Source: Artocarpus heterophyllus
Taxonomy: Eukaryota > Streptophyta > Magnoliopsida > Rosales > Moraceae
Reading direction: 5' to 3'
Length of the DNA: 64,000 nt
NCBI GenBank assembly: GCA_025403435.1
Contig: CM046331.1
Span: 27,818,459-27,882,458, forward strand
This document shows positions 37,329 through 49,877 of the stretch, one piece after another (the stretch's first letter is position 1; each line of letters begins with the position of its first letter). The translations under genes were made by a program, and so were the position numbers. The notes beneath the pieces were generated by a model. That model worked only from the letters and a program-made list of their open reading frames with translations, ran no database searches and had not been told where the DNA came from.

Positions 37329-40300
37329 CTAAGTGAGTAAATACTGCAAATTTCGCATCCCCATAGCTTCCACATGCCTTTCGAAGACTCTCCCAGAAAG
37401 TGTCTTCGTAAATGGATCAGCTAAATTGTCCTCTGACGCGATCTTGCATACCGTGACATGCCCGCTCTCAACGAAGTCCTTTATCACATGATACTTCCGA
37501 TCAATATGCTTACTCTTCTTGTGAAATCTTGGTTCCTTAGCATTAGCTACCGCCGCACTGTTATCACAGTACAGTGATACCGCTTTATCCATACCAGGAA
37601 CTACCTCAAGATCCCCAAGGAACTTGCGGAGCCACACTGCTTCTTTCGAAGCATCACTAGCCGCCACATACTCGGCCTCCATCGTTGAATCCGAAGTGCA
37701 ATCTTGCTTCGCACTTCTCCAACTGATGGCACCGTCACCCAGACTAAACACAAACCCCGATGTCGATTTCCTAGAATCCAGGCAGGATTGAAAATCCGAA
37801 TCAGTGTATCCTAGAGGAGTTAAATCCTCACCCGAATACACAAGCATATACCCTCGAGTCCTTCTCAGGTACTTGAAAATATGCTTTACCGCAACCCATT
37901 GGTTCGGTCCTGGATCCGCCTGAAATCGACTCACAATCCCGACCGCATAACTAATATCTGGTCGAGTGCAAAGCATGGCATACATGAGACTACCCACTGC
38001 CGAAGCATAAGGTACCTTCTTCATGTATTCTCTTTCTTCATAAGACTTTGGAGAGTCTTTCTTAGAAAGAGTAATTCCAGACCTAGATGGTTGCCCACCT
38101 TTCTTGGAATCCTGCATTGCAAACCTCCTGAGAATTTTATCTATGTAGCTGGCCTGTGACAAAGCTATCATTTTGTTCTTCCTATCCCGAAAGATCTGGA
38201 TACCGAGAACAAAATTAGCCTCACCCAAGTCCTTCATGTCAAACTGCTTGGTCAACCATAATTTGACCGATGACAATGCCCCAACGTCATTGCCAATTAG
38301 CAGAATGTCATCTACATAGAGTAGTAGAAAAACCACCTTCCCATTCTTAATGTGTTTGTAAACACATGGTTCATCCACATTTTGTGAGAACCCATAAGTC
38401 TTGATCACATGATCAAATCTTATGTTCCAAGAACGAGAAGCCTGCTTAAGTCCATAAATTGACTTTAGCAACTTACAAACCTTACCCTCTTGACCCGCGA
38501 CCTTGAACCCGTCTGGTTGTTCCATATAAATGGACTCATCAAGATAGCCATTCAGAAAAGCCGTCTTGACATCCATCTGCCAAATCTCGTAGTCGAGAGC
38601 GGCAGCTATGGACAAGAGAATCCGGATGGACTTAAGCATGGCTACAGGCGAAAAGGTTTCCTCATAATCGATTCCTTCCTTTTGCGTATAACCCTTAGCT
38701 ACCAGTCTAGCCTTAAAGGTTTCGACCTTTCCATCCACTCCTCTTTTCCTCTTGTAGATCCACTTACTCCCTATGGGTTTTACCCCTTCAGGAAGATCCA
38801 CAAGCTCCTAGACCCGATTAGTCTCCATAGACTTCATCTCAATGTTCATGGCCTCTGTCCAGAGTCTTGAATCAACATCCTCCATAGCTTCTGCATAAGT
38901 ATAAGGATCCCTGTCATGTTCATCCGGTTCAGCCAAAAAGACCTCCCCATTGAACATATACCTCTCAGGTTGACGCCCGATCCTCCCACTACGCCGAAGC
39001 CCCTGAGGTTGTTGTTCAGGTTTGTTTGGTTTTTCTACACCGATCGGAATGGTTTCGTTCGGAACCTCCGGAGTAAACGGATTACCCCTCAACTCCTCAA
39101 GCACCACTTTGCTTTGAGGTTTAAAGTCGTTCATGTAACTCTCCTCAAGGAAAGTTGCATTAGTTGAAACCACGACTTTATTTTCCTTTGGGTTATAAAA
39201 ATAACCCCCTTTAGTCCCTTTTGGATATCCTACAAACACGCAAACTTCTGAACGTGCTTCCAACTTATTCGGATCCTTAAACATGACATGAGCTGGACAT
39301 CCCCATATGCGAATATGGTTTAAGGATGTCTTCTGTCTTGTCCACAACTCGTGAGGAGTTTTAGGGACCGATTTTGAAGGCACATTGTTCAAAAGATAAC
39401 ATGCGGTTTGTAGTGCATATCCCCAAAAGGATAAAGGCAATGATGAATAACTCATCATGGACCGAATCATGTCCAACAAAGTCCTATTCCTTCTCTCTGC
39501 TACGCCATTCTGCTGCGGAGTACCCGACGCAGTCAAATGGGATAAAATCCCATTCTCTAACAAGTGTCCCAAGAACTCATCAGAAAGGTATTCCCCACCT
39601 CGATCAGATCGAAGTGCCTTTATGGGTCTACCCAATTGCTTTTCCACTTCAGCCCGAAACTCCCTGAACTTATCATAAGTTTCGCTTTTGTGGTGCATTA
39701 GGTACACATACCCATATCTTGAGTAATCGTCAATAAAAGTAACGAAGTACTCATACCCTCCTCGTGCCCGGATGTTCATCGGTCCGCAAACATCACTATG
39801 CACAAGTTCTAGAACCCCTTCGGCCCTATTGCCCTTAGACCCGTATGGTCTTTTGGTCATTTTACCCTCCAAACAAGACTCACATTGAGGTATAGATTCC
39901 ACATTTAAGTGACTTAAAGGTCCATCCCTTACCAACCTTTGAATCCTATTTAGGTTAATATGGCCAAGGCGCAAATGCCAAAGATAAGTCTTATTAGAGT
40001 GAGAAGTTTTAAGTCTTTTTGAGTCATTATCATTTATCTCAGCATTAAGCAATTGGTCCATCTTAGGTTTGATAAAATATAGATTATTTTGCATCCATCC
40101 AGAACAGATAAAAGATTTGTTTTTACGAATCACCACTTTTTCATTAAAAGATACCACGTAGGAGTCTTTAAGTAAAGAAGATACAGAAATTAAATTCCTT
40201 TTAAATTTAGGAACATAAAAACAATCTCGCAAAATTAAACTCCTATAATTATCAAAATAAAGATGGACATCTCCCACTGCTTCCGCTGAGACCAAGGATC

Positions 40301-41282
40301 CATCGCCCATCCGAAGCGTTAAGTCTTCACGAAGTAGACTTCTCGTTTCTTTGAATCCCTGCAGAGAAACACAAACATGATTAGTTGCACCAGAATCTAC
40401 GACCCAAATGTCACTGGATTCCTCAACCAAACAAGTTTCTAAATATAGAAGATCACACCTACCTCCCTTGGAAAGGAAGTCCTTGCAATGCTTCTTTATA
40501 TGCCCGACCTTACCACAAAAGAAGCACTTAAGCTTCTTTGGGTTCTTCTTCTTCTTCTTCTTGCTCTTGGTAGCAATAGGAATAGAAGACTTCCCACTTT
40601 TGGCCCGTTGCTTCTTTCCATTCCCAGAGTTAGGATTGGAACCAGAAGCAGCTACCATATTGGCCTCTCCACCAGCAGGAGACTCCCTGATCAGCAGTTC
40701 AAACTCTTGTAACTGTTTCATCAGTTCTGTCAAGGTCATATCCCGTCTATTGCTTAGATTAAAAGTAGCTCTAAACGGAATAAATTCCTTAGACAGAGTC
40801 TCAAAGACCATAGTCATCTGAGTTTCAGCATCGATGTCGGCTCCATTGGTTTGAGCCTCAGCGAGGTAACCCATGACCAACATCATGTGCTCCTTTACAG
40901 ATGTCCCCGGTCTCTGTCTACAGTTTAAGAGTTTCCGAAGCGCCCCTTGCCGCTTTGTTATGGCCTGGCCTCCAAACATGTCCTCAAGATTATCCAAGAT
41001 CTGCTTCGCAGTCTCATAATCCTGATGTTGAGCCTGCAGCACGTTATTCATGTTAGCCATAACATAGCAGCGGGCCTGATCATTAGCATCTTTCCAGCGT
41101 TCGTACGCTTGGAATTGCTCATTACTTGAGTCTCCCATAGGCTCGGGAGGACAAGGAGTTGTCAGAACATATTTCAGTTTCTCAAAGGAAAGGACGATGT
41201 CCAGGTTCCGTTTCCAATCATTATAGTTCTCACCGGTTAATTGGTTTTTGTCAAGTATCGATGATAAAGCGTTTTTAGACAT
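37329..41282 (-). pseudogene. gag-pol: Copia Gag-Pol polyprotein, interrupted by a single in-frame TAG
   Basis: The start is ATG 41282 ([20 protein letters not shown]), the stop at 37329, about 1317 codons. Order: gag; lysine-rich run; CCHC knuckle [14 protein letters not shown]; protease [14 protein letters not shown]-pre-integrase HLRLGH...CESC; integrase [32 protein letters not shown] (D, D and E present); reverse transcriptase [16 protein letters not shown] and YVDDILL; RNase [11 protein letters not shown] and KHIDRKYH. At 38810-38808 a TAG stands between METNRV and ELVDLPEG, at the start of the RT region where related elements usually have Trp; both sides share one frame. The rest is intact, so this looks like a single recent nonsense change. 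The product without readthrough would be Gag-protease-integrase only. Confidence 0.93.
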
Positions 41283-41439
41283 TTTCAATCTACAATAAAG
41301 AATCATATACCAAACATAAGCAAACATATATAATAATTTAGTAAGATAACACAATCATGTAAAATCATACAAATGTGTTTATGTGTCAAAACCTTGAAAA
41401 TATCACAACCTTACAACGATAATTCCCAACTCAGAATTC

Positions 41440-41760
41440 AACAAGCTCCTAGGGGAGTCATGCCAAATTCAATCAGGAACACGGATCCCCTCCTGATTAA
41501 TATATGCCATCCAGGACCCGTATGATCCAGCATATACTAATAATCGTTTCTTTGGCCATTAATTTTATTAACAGAGCTCCTAGGGGAGGTTAATAATAAA
41601 ATTAACGTGAGTGTATAACCACCGTTTTAATATTTTATCCATGATTTATAATCACCACCTAGGGGTGTGCAACCATAAATCATACTAAAATACCTTATCC
41701 TTTCAGAGATCCAATCTGGTACATGATAGAAATCCCTTCCTAGGGGTTGGGACCGTCATG
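41440..41760 (-). repeat. Series of small hairpins with CCTAGGGG tips in the copia leader
   Basis: CCTAGGGG occurs at 41448-41455, 41579-41586, 41658-41665 and 41739-41746, each within an inverted repeat. Cores: CTCC-TAGG-GGAG (first two) and CACC-TAGG-GGTG (third). Outer arms such as TTAATTTTATTAAC with GTTAATAATAAAATTAA, and GATTTAT with ATAAATC, extend the second and third stems. The fourth is weaker. Confidence 0.6.
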
Positions 41761-42251
41761 TTCTTCCTATGGACCAACGATGGAGGCCTTAGGTTCTCTC
41801 TTCGAAAACCTTCTCCCACTCAATCTTTTGAAGTCAAGGTTTTATTTTGAAATTATGCATGAACAAATTTAATATGAGCGGCACTCCTTATTCTATATGA
41901 CATGTTATCAATATACATGGTAAATCATATTATAATGCAGACAAGCAAAGCAATCAAGCAAAGCTACAAGCATAATAATAATAATAACCGTGATATTATG
42001 GTTCCACCCTAGAGAATAGAAAAAACTAAGATTACAAGAGAATAATCGAGACATTTATCGATTCTTCATCCTTGAATCCTCAAGCTGTATCCTTCTTCAT
42101 GTAATATCCATCTTCAAGTCCTCAATCCCGTATGAATCGAACACTTCATATTTCCGGTCATATCCAAATTTAATGTTTCTCAGAATCGTCCCAAAAATAA
42201 AATTAAAACTGCACTGGAAAAATCGCACCCTTTCTGGACACCTGGCAACTC

Positions 42252-42441
42252 TCGGTCGGCAGGCCGATCTTGGTGATCGGTCTGCCGATCATGGAGGTTC
42301 GGCCTGCCGAACATGAAGGTTCGGCCTGCCGGCAGAGCACCAAAATTTCTGCCCCACTGTCGGCCTGCCGGACTGTACGTCCGGCCTGCCGATCTGTGAC
42401 CTTCGGCCTGCCGAACTGTGAGGTCCGGCATGCCGACCGAG
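42252..42441 (-). repeat. Cluster of GGCCTGCCGA / TCGGCAGGCCGA palindromic repeats in the copia leader
   Basis: About eight copies of a 12-mer near TCGGC(A/C)(G/T)GCCGA, spaced 15-40 bp. The same motif family occurs about four times in each LTR (35801-35885, 43471-43555). Base composition is much richer in G+C than the surroundings. Confidence 0.75.
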
Positions 42442-42937
42442 CAGAAAACCCTCAATCCAGAAAATACAATTTTAATGCAATTCATCAATTTTATTTTCAA
42501 CAATTCAAAAACATAAAATTAGAGACTCAGGAAATACCTGGAGGCGCCATCATCTATCTTTAAGTTCCGACTTCTCGTTCCGTCTTCTCCGAATAATTAT
42601 TTAATTACAAAATTCTTACAAATTAAAAATTAAATAATAATTCCAAGACGGAGATGATAGTCCGCCATCTAATTACATGAAAAACCTAGATACACATTCT
42701 AACCTCTAAGGAACCATAACCGGTATTAATTAATTAATAAATAATTAAACAACAATTTAATCAACCATAATTAGTTAATAAACATTCACCATATAATCCA
42801 TGACAACATATATATTATATAGAAACCTAGAGTGCCATCTCTCTATAAAATTTAATTCAAGCATTGGAGAGATTAAGATCACAAAATTTATGCATATAAC
42901 ATGATCACAAACTTGCAAATTTATGTAAAAACCTCGG

Positions 42938-42949
42938 GCTCTGATACCA
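42938..42949 (-). other. Primer-binding site of the copia element
   Basis: The minus strand reads TGGTATCAGAGC two bases after the 5' LTR end, complementary to initiator tRNA-Met. Confidence 0.9.
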
Positions 42950-42951
42950 AT

Positions 42952-44984
42952 TGTTGGAAACAAAGTGCGCAGCGGAATTTTAAAAATTTTTCATCAGAGT
43001 ATTTTCCAAAACACAAGTTTGACATGTTATATGTATAAATTAAACAGATCTTACTAACCTCAGTGTGCCGAAGAACCTCCGCGACCTGTGTAGAGAAGTA
43101 ACGTTCCAGAAGAGCCTCAACCAACTGGTCTTCTTTGCTATTCTCTATCCACAACCGGAGTGAGTGTGGGCTCACACGTACAGCTCTTCCACCGATGACT
43201 CTCCTTCCAACCAATAGAGAGAACCCAAAGCTAGTGTTCGTGATTTGTGAACAAAAGCTCTCAGGGAGTTTTCAGATGCTCACTAGAAGAGTATCACTCT
43301 TAATCTCTCAAATTGATCTGAGTAAATCATTAGACTCACTCTCTTTTTATACCTATTGGTCCTTGGGGTCAGTCCATATCAGATTAGGTCTCAAAAATCG
43401 AAACAGAATCAAGTTCGGATCAATATCTGATAAGATACGCGTGAAAAACGCGTAATCTTAACTGTCGCGGTCGGCATGCCGAACTGTGTGATAGGCAGGC
43501 CGAACTGGCCAGTTCGGCAGGCCGAACTTTCTGATCGGCAGGCCGAACTGCCGAGAAAAAATCTCCGCGAATCTTTTATTTTCCACCCGAGATTCTAAAG
43601 GATAAAGTCTCAGTTTTGATTCAAATAGCCCAATAGAAAAGATATCTGATCAAAACAAACTTTATCAAGATAATCTCTAAGAAAATAAATCAATTCATAA
43701 TAATTCTACAAGTTTATCTTGTTCTAATTGTCCAAAATTAAAACAACCGATAAACAGACAAGAATTATCCGAACGCCATAATTCAACAAGTTCATCTTGA
43801 ACTAATTTCTTACATAATTAATTCAACCGATAAACAGACATGAATTATTTGATTCTTATAAATTTTAAACCAATCTGATAAATCCGACATAAGTCACCAA
43901 TTATTGGAAAAGCACGCCGTGTCGTTACAGGATTTTGTGAGCTAGCAAAGGGGACCAAAATGGACCTATAAAGTTCAAGCTCATGATAATTATGAAACCC
44001 AATATCCCAGATATACATTTCACAATTATCAACTCCAACGCTACTCCACTAAAAGCTTGGAGCTGCACTCTCGAACTTTATAGAATTACGAAGCTCGTGT
44101 AGCTAAGTCTCTATGACATATCATAGTGTATCGCATCCCCATATGATCATCCATAATCGGCTTAAGGACAAGTTCTGTCTTACCTTCCCGATTATTTTTA
44201 TCTTACGTTCCATTGTCTCACCATTAGAAAACTTACCATCCAAAGATAGTATACCATTCGGTTACACCTATGTATCCAAATGGTTGAGCGCTCCAGTTTT
44301 CCAATTACAGGACAACGCATATAAGAGGATATCATTACTCCTAAAGAGGAGCTATGGATTCCATATCTATGAATAACAAGTCTACGCTATCAAGAGTCAT
44401 GCCTCCAACGTACCGGCATGCATGCCACTATAGAGATGTGGGAGTCACCCATTGGTACATCAAAAGACACAAGTCGAGACAACGGGCCCATTATTCATCT
44501 CAGGATTAAGATACAATACAAATGATTGTCTAAAGTGAATCGATTTGCCAAGACAGAATTATTAATCCAAATCAATTCACTTTATGTCCCGATCCAACAC
44601 ATCGTCACCTATGACAACGCGCCAATGTTTCTATTCACGGAGTCCAACTCCGATGGCCAAGACAAACCATCTCCCAAAAAGGATATAGACAACATAACAA
44701 TCTTTACATGAATAAAGCGCCCAACTTTATTCCCTCGATTGCGGATCATATATTTTAGACCATCACCTTAAGAGTCGTGTCTACCGCATAATCATCCCAT
44801 CATATGCCCAACTCTTAAGGTTTAGACTGACAGTCTCAGACTACTATTTGCTTATCATACATTCAACAAATATGAACGTAAAGAGGACAATATTTGGTAT
44901 ATATGAACGAATAAATTCTTTATTGATAAAAATGTCTCCAAAAACGTATTACATTTTTACTCCTTAGAGCATACATGTCTAACA
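42952..44984 (-). repeat. 5' LTR of the copia element
   Basis: 2033 bp, copy of 35282-37314. Differences seen include GCGGAATTT against GCGAAATTT, CCGATGAC against CCGGTGAC, and AAACGCGTAA against AAACGCATAA. Confidence 0.95.
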
Positions 44985-44989
44985 AATTT

Positions 44990-45795
44990 GAGGGCCCAAG
45001 TTCCTAAATAACTCAATCTAAAATCCTAGCATTTGATTGTAGATTTACCGTCTACATATATTTTTAGAAACATTAGTTTGAACTAATTAGTTAAATATAC
45101 TGTAATATATAAGAGCTTTATACTATAACAACTAAAAAATTTAGTTGAAAGTGATTTTACCAAATAAACTATCATTAAAGTAACTGTCGAATAGGTCAAA
45201 AATGCCAATCTTCATTTTTTAAAAAATAAAATGGCTCTCTTGATCCTTATTTCGAACAAGGAAACAAGGCTGATAGTGGTGAAGTACGGAAGAGGATCTA
45301 TCGGGACTTGGAAAAGTGAGCTATCTGCTCAGGAGGTTTGAATTCTATTCATTTCCGTTTATTAGCCATTCAATCCCTTGCTTCTTGTTTGTGCAATGTA
45401 AGTCTGTACTTGACATCACAGTTAGAACTAATAATTTCAACCAACAAATAATATAAAACTTTCAATAGTTATAACAAAAGTGAAGTTAGTTATAATAAAA
45501 TTCTAACATATTATAATTTACAAATTAATATTTTTATTTTCAACCGCTCTTTTTAACTACTGTATCAAGGTTTAGTCTCGCAGCTTAGCTCTTTTAACAA
45601 AGTGGTCTTAAATGCTCAGTTACTTCCCTGTTGTAAAAAATATATATAAGAACAAAAAAGGAAAAGGAAAATAACTGCTTCCAAATATGCAGTCCTTCGT
45701 GCACAAAGAAATTGATTGCCCCCTAAAAGGAAGAAAGGAAATCAATAGGCAAATATTTTTAACAAATTAATATATGGATGGTTCTCATCGCAGAA
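44990..45795. other. Intergenic DNA, dispersed repeat core
   Basis: No gene. 45097-45125 (ACTGTAATATATAAGAGCTTT) matches the core of the repeat family at 8640-9230. Confidence 0.45.
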
Positions 45796-45866
45796 GCGCA
45801 TCTGGTGTAGTGGTATCATAGTACCCTCCCACGGTACTGACCGGGGTTCGATTCCCCGGATGCGCA
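45796..45866 (+). tRNA. tRNA-Gly(CCC): tRNA-Gly (anticodon CCC)
   Basis: 71 nt. The acceptor arm GCGCATC pairs with GATGCGC and the discriminator is A. The D arm has GGTGTAGTGGTATC (A box). The anticodon stem GTACC/GGTAC holds loop CTCCCAC with anticodon CCC. The T arm is CCGGG-GTTCGAT-TCCCCGG (B box). No intron, no encoded CCA, as in nuclear genes. A T run (ATTTTT, about 45885-45890) is the likely Pol III terminator. Confidence 0.95.
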
Positions 45867-45890
45867 TAAAAAATTCTTGTGAAGATTTTT

Positions 45891-47196
45891 AGGGCTTTTA
45901 ATTTTACTTTTTCATTTTTTGGGCGTGAGTCGTATATTCACTTGCTATAACTATTATATATTTTCATACTATCATAAGGATTTTTGGGTTTTTAATTTTA
46001 TTTTTCATTTTTGGGTGTTGGGGATATATTCACTTGCTAGAACAACTATATATTGTTAGGGGGAGTCTATTATCATCCCTCTTTCTACTTTTGTCACACA
46101 TTGTTTTAATATTTTATATTATTACCAAAAGAAGCTCAAGTAAAATTACTATTAAGTCTAAAATAATATAAACATTTCTCTAGCGCTTCTTATACACATA
46201 ATTCTCCATTATTTTCTTCTTCTTTTTTTAATTTTCGTACAACAAATTGATAGAGAATAACCTAACTAAAAAATATTTAAAGATTTGTTGTTTTTAATAA
46301 TTATCAAGCACTAACAAAAAAAAAAAAAAAGATAGAAACTAATACAAGTGCAAGGTCTCTTGGAAAACGGCGCACACTAAGGGAGTAATAAGCTTGAATC
46401 TAAAAACTATCCCCCAAAAAATTATGATTTCCGCCAAAAGAGACCTAAGATGTGTTTTTTACTTTTTTTTTTTATTTGTAATGTTTTGTAATTCTTGTAG
46501 TTAAGACACGTGGGAGAATGGTAGTAAACTGATAATGTACTTGTGATTAATTAAACAATGATAATAAATCGATGACAAATCAAACATACTATTTTTTGGG
46601 TTTGCAGAATGTGGCAAAGAAAGCCATACAACAGGTGAGGAGGATTTTTCTTGTGTTCGAAAAGAAAAAAAAAAAGTTTTAAGGGTGTTTTTGGAACAAT
46701 GAGGAGGTATAATGAGTCGTTATTAAATTTCAAATTTTAAATAGGGAGTTATTTTAAAAGAGGTATTGGAAAAGTAGATTGGGGTGTGGCAATAGACTCA
46801 CCCATATTGTTATCATCATTATTTTTCTTCATTTGCTTACTGTCGTTTATTTGACGATCAAAAGCTTTGTGAAGAACCAAATTCAAAAGATGAATTTGTT
46901 TGGTGGGCACAAATAATTAAAATGAGGGATCTTATGACCATGATAGCATGCATATTTCTAAATTTGTTTTATATGTTGTTGAGGGTTTGAGTCTGTCTGT
47001 TCATAATGACTATCTACGTGTCAACTTCACTCGTTAATCAACCTGCAAAGTGAAGATTGGAGCACTATATACATATGATCATTAGTGATTAGGCTACTGC
47101 ATTATTGCGACTTTTGTATCAATGTATGATCATGCGAGTTAACTGTTGTGATAGTTTTAAAACCATTTTGTATAAGATTGTAATATGTCTCTCACG

Positions 47197-47253
<57 letters not shown>

Positions 47254-49595
47254 AAAGTTAAATGTTATATTTGAGTAGAAATTTACCTTTTTATGTGAAA
47301 GATTGAAGTAGCGCCACGACGTTGGTGCCTAGAAGTTGGGCGCCGTGGCACTACAACATCTGCACTAAGTATAGTACATTTTTCAGAGAGCAGGGCACTT
47401 TCTTGTTTTGCAACACTAGGTCCATTCCAGCAAGGTGTTGTGGTGTTGAAAAGTTGGCTCCACAATAACGGTTCGTAATTTTCCAATTTTGAAGAGTTAT
47501 AACATAGTATTATTTCGAACTGTTGTATTATTTGGTTGTATGTATTCATACAAACTTGAATATTTATTAGCAATAGTGGTATCTATTGAAATAAATGTGT
47601 TGCTTCATGAAGAGATATTTTTACATAAAAATGTACCTTTATACGTGAAAGATAGCATGAGTTGATATAGTTGTAACAGTTTATGAAACGACACCTTTGT
47701 ATATTATTAAATTTTTAGAAAATTACAGATTTTATTTCTCGTTCTAGAATACAATATTATTGTTGGATATTGTATTTTAAGGTTTGTTGTTTCTTGAGTG
47801 TAATTTGCCATTATAACCCAGTAGCAAACTTAGCAGTGGGAGGAAATAAAACCTTTAAAGAAAGTATTCCCATATGCTTCAAACCTAGTCACATTTTTAG
47901 ATTTTCTTAGCCTCTATTTCTCGTTCTACCCACAAATTCTTCAACATTTTGTTATAATATTTTTCCTCACAAAAATTTGAATTTCTATTCAAAGTTATGA
48001 ACCAAATGGACCAGATAATGACTACTACAATGTAAAATTCTATTATTATCACTATGACACATAGGCTAAACCATGTCGGTTTTAAACATATTTATTATGA
48101 ACAGATTAAGGCGGTCACATGATCGACGTCGAATCTAGCAAAGTCGTAAGTTGCTGGACTTGACCTTAGTTAAAAAACAAGGTGATACAGAACGACACGT
48201 TATAACATGTAAGTTGTAACTATCACATTAATTAGTTAATCCCATAACAAGTGCATGCATCTTTGCAAGACCAAGGTCTTGAAGCTAGCTACTTAGTTAT
48301 ATATTTTTCTAGATTGGAGATGTTTCGGGTCATAAGTAGGTAATTTTATATTTTTAGCCGGCCGGAACTAACAAAAGAACATAATATATGTAGAGTTTCA
48401 TTTTAATATGATATATCGGGCTTTGAGGTCATCATAAATTTAAAGGCTTCACGAATGGAGGACATGTCCCACGTTCACGCGCACGCATGTATTTATGTCG
48501 CAAGAACACATTTGTATTTTGTTCTTGTTAATAGAAACAATAAAAAATTGAAATTAATCATATATTGTTTCAAAATTTTGAATAGAAGAGAATATTTTAG
48601 GAATCTAGAAGTAATATCCTTGTCAGTTTATATAGTTGCAGTTGAAGAATGTCGACCCTCATAGCTCGCAGCCATAGACTTTATGACGCCTCTCTCTCTC
48701 TCTACATATATATATATATATATATTTCATTCAAACAAAATAAGCATAAAAAATTTCTATAACCTCGTATAGTTGTTTTATGATCCCAAATTGCAACCAA
48801 AGTAACTATATTGTTATTTATAGTTTAGAGGTAAATTCACACGTAACGGCATCAAAAGGTGTAGAGTATTAAGTTGTAGAGTCTAATTCAATTCTATGAT
48901 GACTGATCACCCTATATATTGGATTACATTGCAACGCTAAAGTTTTGGAGCATTGTTTCTCATGTGGTAGCGTGTCGGCATCATGGCGCCCACTAGGTAG
49001 GGCCATTACGTTGGGTTGTAAATTTTTGTAGCGCGAAATAGCAATCAGCGCTGAGGCATCCAGTCGTGTGTCAGGTTTTCTTTTGAGAAACTGTCATCTT
49101 TTTTTTTTTCGTAGTCCTATAAATAAGAAATACTAGGACTTATTTATGTAACTCATAAAATATATATAGAGAGAAAATAAAAAGCACACGTATTATGTAA
49201 TTTTCTCTTGTAAACTTCTTTTTCATCATAGTAAATTTTCATAGCAATCAAAATTAGACGTAACTCTCACGTTAAGAGTGAACGTTTAGGTGTGTTCTTT
49301 GTTTATTTTTGTTTTGCATTTTTGCCCTCGGTGGGAGAGGGCACCTAATTCTGATCGAGTTCAAATCCCCACCCATTAATTCCAAAAAAAAAAAATGCAA
49401 AAGTTGTTGTATTTCTATGTAAGTAATTAACTTGCAGATCGAGCATATAAAAGTAACATAGCTAGCCATTTACAACATGATCATTTTTGCATGATTTTTC
49501 ATGCATTGATGAGAAAGAGAGACCAGAGAGAGACACAAACACACACACATATATTGTCCTTGTTTGTTAAGCTTCTGTAATACATATCATCTTGA
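45891..49595. other. Intergenic DNA, no gene recognised
   Basis: Contains simple repeats (TA/TG tracts 47198-47254 and 48706-48725) and a hairpin-forming GC-richer patch at 47308-47354. A frame at 47283-47573 (minus) covers that patch but shows no family motif. Confidence 0.5.
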
Positions 49596-49839
49596 TCAAC
49601 CAAGATAATTATTCACTAGCATAGATAAAGGAACTAAGCAAAGACCCCTTTTCTTCAGTTCTGTGCAGTCATGACTTTCTTTCCCCTTGTAACCCAATTG
49701 CTCGTCCCTTCTTTCATGTGCTCTTTGGCCAGAAGAAGCACTTGATCCTAATTTGTTCTACAAAAACAGAAAATCCAAAGAGCACAATTACCCTTCTTAA
49801 AAGAAATTATAAGAGTCTAATATTTCATTTGTTGCCCAC

Positions 49840-49877
<38 letters not shown>

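Larger units (their letters stand above)
35282..44984 (-). mobile_element. Ty1/copia retrotransposon, full length, polyprotein with one premature stop
   Basis: TG...CA boundaries with 5-bp target duplication AATTT at 35277-35281 and 44985-44989. In element orientation (minus) the 5' LTR is 44984-42952, then PBS, a 1.7-kb leader, a gag-pol frame 41282-37329, a purine tract and the 3' LTR 37314-35282. By eye the LTRs differ at about six positions in 2033 bp, so the insertion is fairly recent. The clade was not assigned; long LTRs would suit Angela/Tork- or SIRE-like groups. Confidence 0.95.

Noticed and set aside
37881..40821. Plus-strand ORFs across the copia polyprotein
   Set aside because: Antisense shadows of the minus-strand gag-pol.
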